A stretch of DNA of 64,000 nucleotides from Pseudocercospora fijiensis CIRAD86 (Eukaryota; Ascomycota; Dothideomycetes; Mycosphaerellales; Mycosphaerellaceae): positions 1 through 64,000 of the forward strand of contig NW_006921546.1 of the NCBI RefSeq assembly GCF_000340215.1, given 5' to 3'. The number at the start of each line of letters is the position of its first letter. Positions within the stretch are counted from its first letter, which is position 1. The notes beneath the pieces are model-generated. The model saw only the letters and a program-made list of their open reading frames with translations, did not search any database and was not told where the DNA came from. Positions 56,880 to 64,000 of this stretch are shown here, piece by piece. A program made the position numbers and the translations under genes.

Positions 56880-58565
56880 TACGAGCTTAGAATAGTAATT
56901 TAAATACCTCTAGATACTCGTCTACTAACGCTATAGATATAGCCTACTATACGTTAAAACGTACGCCGAGAATAATATTAACTATATTACTATAGTTAGT
57001 CGTTATTATCTTATAATATAACCTACGCTTTTGCCTTAAAGCTAGGTCCTTAAGCTCGTCGTATCTAGCGGCGAAATCCGCCGAGAAAGCTAGCCGGTAT
57101 AACGATCGTCCTAGCGGTATAAGTATAGCTATAATCTCCGCTATATAATTTACTATAGATACAAAATTATCGATAGTCTACTATATCTAGTTTTATGCCT
57201 TAACTTAACGCCGCTTGCCTCTATATTAGTATTATAGGTTACCTACTTTTAAGCCTAGATATTACCCTTTAGCTATAGTATTTCTACCTTACTCTCTAGA
57301 GTCCTAAATAATAAGCCTTCTACTATATCTATATAGTAATAAGGGTAACTACTATTAGTACTATAATAGCTAGGCCTTTAAACCTAGAATCCGCTCTCTT
57401 ACTATAATTCCTAGCGCTATTAATAGTAGCGTTTGTTAGGTATTACGTCTTAGTATTATTAAGCGCTAGTTGCTTTTAGCCTCGACCTTAACTAGCGCTA
57501 GCGCTAGATTAGGTATCTTGTCGAGTATCTCCTACTACGTATCTAGCAATTGCGAGTAGCTAGGCGGTAGTTTTAGCTAAGAGTACTAAGACTAGTCGAT
57601 TACTTAAGATTCTATTTTTTACGCCGTTAGAACTATAGGCCTATTCTTTATTACTCTACTACCCTAAGCTACTATCTAAAGTCTACGGAAGTTACGAGAT
57701 ATATCCTAAGCGCTTTTAACGAGATTACGACGATACGACAATCGTATAAAAATATATACCTCGTTATCTAGTTTACTTATTATAGTAGCTACTAGTATAA
57801 CGGTTTATATACTAATAAATGCTATAATATTATAGATTAGGTTATAGATAATATAGGCTCTAGATATATCTTAGGCTTAACCTAAACGATATCGTTAAAT
57901 TATCTATCTATCCTAAGTAGAAACATTCTATTATTATTAGCTCTATAGTATATACTATATAGAAGTTTCTATAATAAGTCTATATCTATATTAATAAGTA
58001 TAAAGAGTATATACCCTAAGCTAGGTATATAACAAAGTAAGATTAAAAGAAGGAACCTTAATATAGTAAGTAAAAATACTACTATATTATACTACTACTT
58101 AGTAAAACCCTAGTTAGATCCTATATCTATAGTTAAAATCTAACTAAACCTTTACTATAGACCCTATATATTGTGTTATTTTAAAAATCACTAAAGCGAT
58201 AAGAATATACTAATCAAATAAATAGCTCTTATCCTTTATACCTTAACTCTATTAAATCTTAAAAAAACAGTCCTAAAGTATCCTAAGCTATATAACGTTA
58301 TAATCTTTCTATTTATTAAGCCCTAGGCTATAGATATATTTAGTAGAATAATTCTCCTTTACTAAGGCTTGTTTTAAAGAGATAGGAATATCTACCTTAT
58401 AGCTAAATATTAGTATAACTTTCTATAAGAGTCCTTTTTCGGCCTAGTACTAGGGCTAGATAGGCCGTTTACAACTTCTATACTAGCTACAGTATCTAAT
58501 CCTAATTATAATACTAAGACTAAATAAATAACCTTTAGATCTCTATATTATAATTAGGAAAGGAT
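56880..58565 (-). pseudogene. AT-rich decayed minus-strand gene, unidentified
   Basis: A minus frame around 57,190-56,890 is coherent: NYIAEIIAILIPLGRSLYRL, SADFAARYDELKDLALRQK, VNIILGVRFNV. The remaining sequence to 58,565 is low in both CpA and CpG and very AT-rich, suggesting it suffered both mutational regimes. It ends where the second gypsy copy begins. No family recognised. Confidence 0.4.
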
Positions 58566-58569
58566 ACCC

Positions 58570-60604
58570 GCGCCGGTATATCGTATTAGAAATAAGGTCT
58601 TACACGACCTAAGGAATTACTAAACCGATAGACTAAAGAAGAGTCTCGACTCGAGATACGCTAAGTATATAGTCGAAGAGGTATTATTACCTATATTAGT
58701 ACGACTCTCTAGGATATCTAGTAATATTTACCTAGTATTCTATACCGACCTCCTAAGACTAGCGAGTAAAGACCCCCTACTAGGATAGGAAATCGACGAC
58801 GAATAGCTAGACCCTATTTTATTTAAGACGTATAAAGAATAGTAGGTCGAAGAAATTCTATATACCTAGAAAAGAAAATAGGGTAGAGGACGAGAAGCGC
58901 TTATAAAATAGAGCGGCTACTATAAACCTACGTAGGAACCCCTAGATTATATTGCGGATACCTCGGCGCTAGACGATTTCGAAGCGAAATAGAGACAAAT
59001 CGAGACAAATAACGGACCTTTAGGAGACTATAAAAAGAGAGGAAAGCGGAAGAAATAAGGCGGTAACCTAGAGTTTTCCTATAAAGAGCGATTATTAATT
59101 TATAGGTTTTACGGATTTTACTAACCTTTAGAGTTTTTTTACTAACCTATTAGTTTTTATTTAGAGAGTATTTTAGTTTACTTAATGGACTAGAAAAGGG
59201 AGATATAATTTAAAATAGAGAAAGATTTTATTTAGGTATTTATAAGTAAGTATCGGGTCTCTACCCGAAATTAAGAGGTCCTCTTAGGATAGAAAAAAAT
59301 AATAATAATAATACCTCTAGAACTACCTAGAGCCTACTAGAAAACCTATAGGAACCCTTATTTAGTAGCCGGCTACTCCGCCGGGCCTTTACGATAATTC
59401 CCGAGCTAGGGAGTAGTAGGAACCTCTCTAAAAAAAAGAGATTAGCGAGAGAAAATCGACGGATAGGGAAGGAACTTATATCTAAGTCTATTAAGCTACG
59501 ATATTAGGGACAGTATTCGTTACCTCCGAGGCTATAGCGCTAAAAGAAAAGGTTAGCGAGGGTTTTATCGTAGGAAATAGGAAAACTTACTTAGATAATA
59601 ATCCCTACGGCTAGAAAGACTTTAAAGCTTTCTATATCTTAAGAACCTTAAGAAGGTCGGAATACTTAGCGGCGACTATACTATAGGTCGCGCGGATATA
59701 GCTAGCGTAAGCTATATAAGCTATTTAAGGACTAAATAGTTAGCGAGGGTTTTAGTACGGAATCGTATAGACTTATAGTAGAGCGTAAGCGATTCTCTTA
59801 CGAGCGTAATTAGTATAGGCCCTCGAGCTAGCGGGCTTAGAAAAGGTTAGCGAACCCTATAACGAATAAGGTAGATATCTTATAGATTAATCGGCGTAGT
59901 CCTCGCTAGACTTATAGTAACTAATATAGTAGATTCGATAAGCTATCTAGAATAAGTTAATTTTATAAAGGAAATCGCGGAAGATAGAGAGGGACTTACT
60001 ATAGTAGTAGTAGTAGCGGTAGTAGTAGGGAGATATATAAAGAAAAGAAGAAGAAGAGGAAGAAGAGGGAAATATTAATACTCCTAGAAAGCGATACGGA
60101 AGTATAGATTATAAAAGTAAAAGAAGGCGCGAATATAAGTAAAGCGTTTAAAAGGGCAGTTACGGCGCGTTTCAGAAAGCGGTAAGTAGATAAAAGAGCG
60201 CGGTTTAGTAGTCGTAAAGAAAGTTATAGTCCTTAAAACCTAGGATATAGCAAAACCGACTAGAAAGTAGCGGAAACCCTAATTATAAAGAAGGAAACTA
60301 CGAGCGCGTTACTTTAGAAAGCTTAGATAAGCGTAGATCTAATAGATAAAGTAATAGCGCTAGAAACTACGAGGGGCGTTCTATCCCCGCTAAGGAAGGG
60401 AAGGAGGACGGAGGTAATATAAAGGGCTACGCCCTAGGTAGAAAGCGCTAGCCTTAGGCATTCGGCCTACGCGACTCTAACCTACTACTTAGCGCTTAGC
60501 GTACTATATAAAACTATTCGGATTTACGTAGATAGACTTAGCTCTTTATCGAACCTATTAAGTCTTATATCTAGTATCTACGTACGCCTTACTTACCTAT
60601 AAGA
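58570..60604 (+). mobile_element. 5'-truncated second Ty3/gypsy copy
   Basis: Colinear with 45,936-48,013 of the complete element: integrase C-terminus (KVLHDLRNY...), chromodomain (58,800-59,060, with the stop at the TWEP tryptophan as in copy 1), the long 3' region with a short TAG run (60,003-60,027), and an LTR at 60,418-60,604. There is no 5' LTR and no gag or RT. No matching TTAGG lies at its right end. Confidence 0.92.
60418..60604 (+). repeat. 3' LTR of the truncated gypsy copy
   Basis: 187 bp, equal in length to the two LTRs of the complete element, differing by RIP-type transitions and at the last few bases (TATAAGA instead of CGTAATA). Confidence 0.88.
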
Positions 60605-60936
60605 ATATCGGCGCTTAGATTATAGTAACCGAGAAGCTTTAGATATAGTAGGGCGTTATTAACGGTAGTTTAGGTTCTATCCGCGATATCGTCTAGGCTT
60701 AAGATATATTACGTACTAGTTAAGAGGTTATTAATAAAGATATACCGGCCGTTATACTAGTTAAGCTAGACTAGTACTCTAGCCCGATACTAAATTAGGA
60801 ATAGACCCTATAGTAGTTCGGTTTCTGAACTACTAAACGTATATAGTTTGGTTTCTTAGCGGCGAACTAGCTCCCTAGTTCCGGTTTAGTTTTTTCGAAC
60901 TATATAGATTCCTAGTTTAAACTAGAGACTATATTA
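60605..60936. other. RIP-degraded sequence
   Basis: About 330 bp between the gypsy LTR and the minisatellite. A plus frame can be read but has no recognisable motif. TTCGGTTTCTGAAC at about 60,819 and TTTGGTTTC at about 60,847 retain TpG. Confidence 0.35.
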
Positions 60937-61243
60937 GTTTTACTATAAGGACACTCTTATTCGACTACTAGCTACGATTGCCGGCTATAATAGTAACTCT
61001 GTTACATTTACTACGCTCTTTTGCCGTTGCTAGGGCATAGTTACCGTTACTAGGGCATAGTTGCCGTTGCTAGGGCGTAGTTTTGCTATAAGGACACTCT
61101 TATTCGACTACCGGCTACGATTGCCGGCTATAATAGTTACTAGGTTTTATTTACTACGCTTTATTACCGTTACTAGGGCGTAGTTGCCGTTGCTAGGGCG
61201 TAGTTGCCGTTACTAGGGCGTAGTTGCTATTACCGGGGCGTAG
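60937..61243. repeat. 20-bp minisatellite in a 143-bp higher-order duplication
   Basis: Units TTGCCGTTGCTAGGGCRTAG occur three times at 61,021-61,080 and four times at 61,164-61,243. Each block is preceded by the same leader (from GTTTTRCTATAAGGACACTC, at 60,937 and 61,080), giving a higher-order period of 143 bp. Many units keep TpG (TTGCCG), so the array is only partly RIP-mutated. Confidence 0.85.
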
Positions 61244-61439
61244 TTGCCGTAGTTACGAAAGCTTACCTATATAACGTTACGTAGGCGGCAACAATTAGGG
61301 CTTCGCGACATTCTTATACTTTTAACTTCTTCCTCTATACCTATACCGATAATAACTACTATACGCTACGCCCCCGCCCCTTTCCCTTATAATAGCAAGA
61401 GAGAAGCGCGCCGCGCGCTAAATAGAAAATAGAACTAAA

Positions 61440-61740
61440 GACCGCGAGTTTGTTTTGCCTAAGCGTCTAACTAAAAAGCGTAAGACTAAAGAGGAGTACT
61501 CTACGAAGAAGAATTCCGTACGAGACCGCGAGAGAAAGGAGAAGATAGATAAGGATAAAAGAGCTAAGAATAAGAGAAGAAAGGCGCGGAATAAGGCATT
61601 CTATCGATAGCTAGCGCCTATAGAAAAAAGTAAAGGTTAGAATAAGAAGACAACCTAAGAGAAGGCTAAGAGGAGGAAAGAATTGCGGCTAGTTTTCGAG
61701 CGTAAAGTTCTAGTAGCGTAAGTCAATCTAGCTAGCGGCC
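61440..61740 (+). pseudogene. Decayed coding segment, highly basic
   Basis: The plus frame reads FVLPKRLTKKRKTKEEYSTK, DKDKRAKNKRRKARNKAFYR and EKAKRRKELRLVFERKVLVA, a Lys/Arg-rich, helix-forming segment of about 95 codons with few stops. It could be the charged C-terminus of a transposase or a nucleolar-type protein. It ends at the first 13-bp minisatellite. Confidence 0.45.
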
Positions 61741-61748
61741 GTAGCTAG

Positions 61749-61800
61749 CAGCTATAGCCGGTAGCTATAGCCGGTAGCTATAGCCGGCAGCTATAGCCGG
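61749..61800. repeat. 13-bp minisatellite, left array (4 units)
   Basis: Four exact-length units of YAGCTATAGCCGG. Two keep CpA and two have TpA, showing RIP in progress within an array. The same unit appears in reverse orientation at 63,732-63,880. Confidence 0.9.
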
Positions 61801-61829
61801 TATATTTTTCTTTAATACGTTAACTAATA

Positions 61830-62815
61830 GTATTTAGACCTATAGCCGCTACCTCTATCGATACGACCGATAGTAACGGAGATATTTAGATAGCCGAGAA
61901 CAATAATACTAGAGTTTAGGATGCCGCGATAGAGCTTAATACTACGAATAAAGGAACTAAAAAAAGCGAGGAGATACTATACGTCGATCTAGTAATAGGT
62001 ATAGTCTTAGGGCCTAACGCTATAGACGATAAGCGCTAGGAGTAGATCGAGTATAGTTAAAGAGACGAGATACTAGTAAAGGGCTAAGGTATAAGTCCTA
62101 TTAATCTAGAAAATTATAGTTAAAGCTACTACGAAAAGCTAGTAAGGATTAGAATCGAGACTAGTCGTCTTTATATCCTCGATATAGAGTAGAAGTTTCT
62201 TTATTAGTATTAGAGCGAAGCCTTTACGTCTATAAAGGCAAAGTAGCTTGCGATTAATACGATCGGGGCTAGGTATCTAGGGACGGTAGAAGTGTTACTA
62301 TAGGAGGAAGGGGTATAGGTAATTATTCTATACTCGGTATATATAGCCGGCGTTCGTAGCCGGTAGATACTAATAGTTAAATAGAAAGCGTTTCTCGAAG
62401 GCAGAGTGCTACTACTATATAAAATCTTTACTAAGGCAGAGAGGGCTTATATCCGGAATCTAAGCTACTAGTAGGATAGGTTAGCGTTAGAATTCTCTAA
62501 ATCTCTATATAAGCCTCCGAAGGATTACCTATTTTAGCGATACGGCTTTATCTCGACTACTCCGTAGGCACCCGAAGAAGCTCGAGCGCTCTTTAAGGTC
62601 TTTACTAAGAAGCGGAAGGAGTTCGAGGATTAGGATTAGTTAATAGAGCTATTAGTTAGTCTTAGGTTTCGTAGTTAGACTCGGCCTAAGCATTTGCTTA
62701 TCGAGTATCTTATACCGAAAGAGGATAGATTAAGACTAAAAACGAGCTTAGATTCGTTAGGTATAGTAGCTCGGTTCCGTTAGTAGGAGAGAGCCGCCGT
62801 ATAGAAGGCAAAATT
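61830..62815 (+). pseudogene. Decayed gene between inverted minisatellites, part 1
   Basis: The plus frame is coherent for about 325 codons: EEILYVDLVIGIVLGPNAID (about 61,965), GARYLGTVEVLLQEEGVQVI (about 62,260), GRVLLLYKIFTKAERAYIRN (about 62,400) and PKHLLIEYLIPKEDRLRLKT (about 62,690-62,745). Stops are at Gln/Trp positions only. It is a mixed alpha/beta protein with no motif I can assign. Confidence 0.5.
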
Positions 62816-62930
62816 TAGGTAGTTAGGGTAGCTAGGAAAGAAATTCTAGTAGTTAGGCTAGCTAGGGTAGCTAGGAAAAAAAATCTAGTAGTTAGGTAGC
62901 TAGGAAACAAAAAAAAAGGTAGCTAGCTAT
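62816..62930. repeat. Short degenerate tandem repeat, GTAGCTAGGAAA
   Basis: Three to four units of about 35 bp built on TAGTTAGGGTAGCTAGGAAA with growing A runs (A7-A9), interrupting the decayed gene. Confidence 0.6.
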
Positions 62931-62989
62931 TTACTACCTAGCTATTCCTAACGATACGATACTATAAAAGAAAGGGTGTTTCCCTATAG

Positions 62990-63720
62990 CTACTAGTATA
63001 TATCTACTACTCCTAAGTCCTTACCTTACCGTACGAAACCTTAAAATATACCGACCGATATTGTATATATACTAGGCGCTATACTAGGAAGGGTAATAAC
63101 GAAACGATAGTCGAAATAGTCTAGTATACGAGCGAGATTACGACAACGTCGAGAGGAGGTCGTATACTTACCTTCGAGCCTATCGAGTCCTAGACGACGA
63201 TTAGGGCTAGATTTATCCTCTCCGAATCCTAGTAGTAGGAATTTATTATAGGGTACTACTACCTAGTCCTTACCTTTACGGAGTCTAAGTAGAAGGTTAT
63301 TCGGAGATATAAGAACATCGAGTATTAACCCGGAAATCTTCGAAAAGGCTAGCTAGGCGTATCTTTAGAAACCCGAGTATATAGAGCAGTTTAATTAATA
63401 GGTTTATAAGATATAGTTCCCTTTATACTTACGTTTAAAGGAGTGTAAACTCCGGAAGTACTCGATACGATAGAGGAGTAAGGAGCGAACGGATACATTC
63501 TAGAAGTTCTTTATAGAGGGGGCATTACACCGTTATACGACTTCTCGACTTAAAGGTTAACTAGTAATTGTCTATAACTTCTACGGTTTAATCTTAAAAT
63601 ACCCGAAACTAGGGGATAGGAACTTATCGCCTACGAACTATCTCTATTCTAAACGGTATCGGGAATCTTAAGGAGAGAGGAGAGTTAATATAGATACAGC
63701 GTTCTAGAAAGAGGTACGTC
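62990..63720 (+). pseudogene. Decayed gene between inverted minisatellites, part 2
   Basis: A plus frame is clear from about 63,290 to 63,690: SSINPEIFEKASQAYLQKPE, QFPLYLRLKECKLRKYSIRQ, FFIEGALHRYTTSRLKGQLV and YLYSKRYRES. It may be the continuation of part 1 beyond an intron or the repeat insertion. Family unknown. Confidence 0.45.
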
Positions 63721-63731
63721 TTCTAAAATGC

Positions 63732-63880
63732 TAGCTATAGCTACTAGCTATAGCTGCCGGCTATAGCTGCCGGCTATAGCTACCGGCTATAGCTACCGGC
63801 TATAGCTACCGGCTATAGCTACCGGCTATAGCTACCGGCTATAGATTCCGGCTATAGATTCCGGCTATAGATTCCGGCTA
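63732..63880. repeat. 13-bp minisatellite, right array (about ten units), inverted
   Basis: Units CCGGCTATAGCTR, then CCGGCTATAGATT in the last three, from about 63,757 to 63,880, with two degenerate units before. This is the reverse complement of the array at 61,749-61,800. Confidence 0.9.
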
Positions 63881-64000
63881 CTTAAATCAACCGTAGAGGT
63901 CTAGCTAATTATTATAGGCTACGCTTAAGGAAGCTCTAGGATTAAAGGCTACCGATTTCTCCCCCGAAGACTTTAAGCAACTAGCAAACGAAATGCTAGC
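63881..64000 (+). other. Possible coding sequence running off the window
   Basis: The last 120 bp contain a plus frame (KEALGLKATDFSPEDFKQLA, about 63,930-63,990) with CpA intact (AAGCAACTAGCAAAC), suggesting a less mutated gene continues beyond the window. Confidence 0.35.

Noticed and set aside
61830..63720. Starship captain (DUF3435-type tyrosine recombinase)
   Set aside because: Considered because of the subtelomeric location and large cargo-like surroundings, but no tyrosine-recombinase R...HxxR...Y pattern could be recognised in the reconstructed frames.
241..64000. A variant genetic code in which TAG/TAA means Gln
   Set aside because: Stops also replace conserved Trp codons (TGG), and motif Cys/His are replaced by Tyr, all as C-to-T or G-to-A at CpA/TpG. 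The pattern is a DNA mutation signature on both strands, not codon reassignment.

Overview
The window is the left end of a chromosome or contig from a filamentous ascomycete. Bases 1-240 are uninterrupted CCCTAA telomere repeats, and everything inward is subtelomeric repeat DNA scarred by repeat-induced point mutation (RIP, C-to-T at CpA on both strands). Bases 241-480, for example, contain no CpA and no TpG but 19 CpG (counted by eye). Former CAA/CAG (Gln) and TGG (Trp) codons therefore read TAA/TAG, and Cys and His codons read Tyr. No intact host gene is visible. Nearly every coding region listed is a decayed reading frame whose stops are explained by RIP.

Layout. (1) 241-16,860: a mosaic of decayed coding blocks, among them an SNF2-type ATPase fragment (minus strand, 2.1-2.96 kb), a MULE-like transposase (plus, 7.6-8.7 kb) and a roughly 4.6 kb unidentified frame (plus, 11.9-16.5 kb). 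Copies of a short palindrome (core TTTGCCGGCCGGCAAA) punctuate this region, and three non-autonomous repeats of about 0.4-0.5 kb carry the palindrome at their start. (2) 16.9-18.07 kb: a less damaged minus-strand frame. (3) 18.45-21.22 kb: an AT-rich satellite array with embedded telomere-like motifs. (4) 21.2-39.8 kb: large minus-strand decayed frames and a dispersed repeat family, split by a complete Ty1/copia element (30,731-36,509, 300-bp LTRs). (5) 41,208-48,013: a complete Ty3/gypsy chromovirus (187-bp LTRs, TTAGG duplication, C-terminal chromodomain). (6) 48.3-51.7 kb: another dispersed-repeat copy, a Lys/Ser-rich minus-strand frame and a roughly 100 bp patch that escaped RIP. (7) 51,699-56,638: a Tad-like LINE with a 14-bp target-site duplication, interrupted by a 100-N assembly gap. 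(8) 58,570-60,604: a 5'-truncated second gypsy copy. (9) 60.9-63.9 kb: minisatellites, including a 13-bp array present in inverted orientation on both sides of a decayed gene.

The parts do not form a pathway. They form a graveyard of nested transposons in which the order of events can be read: the copia element sits inside a member of a repeat family whose empty site survives at about 39.5 kb, and the LINE sits inside older sequence. The LINE has the opposite dinucleotide signature to its neighbours (CpG-poor, CpA retained), so at least two mutational histories are recorded. All reading frames were deduced by eye. Stops alone do not discriminate frames well in RIP-mutated DNA, so frames without recognisable motifs carry low confidence.
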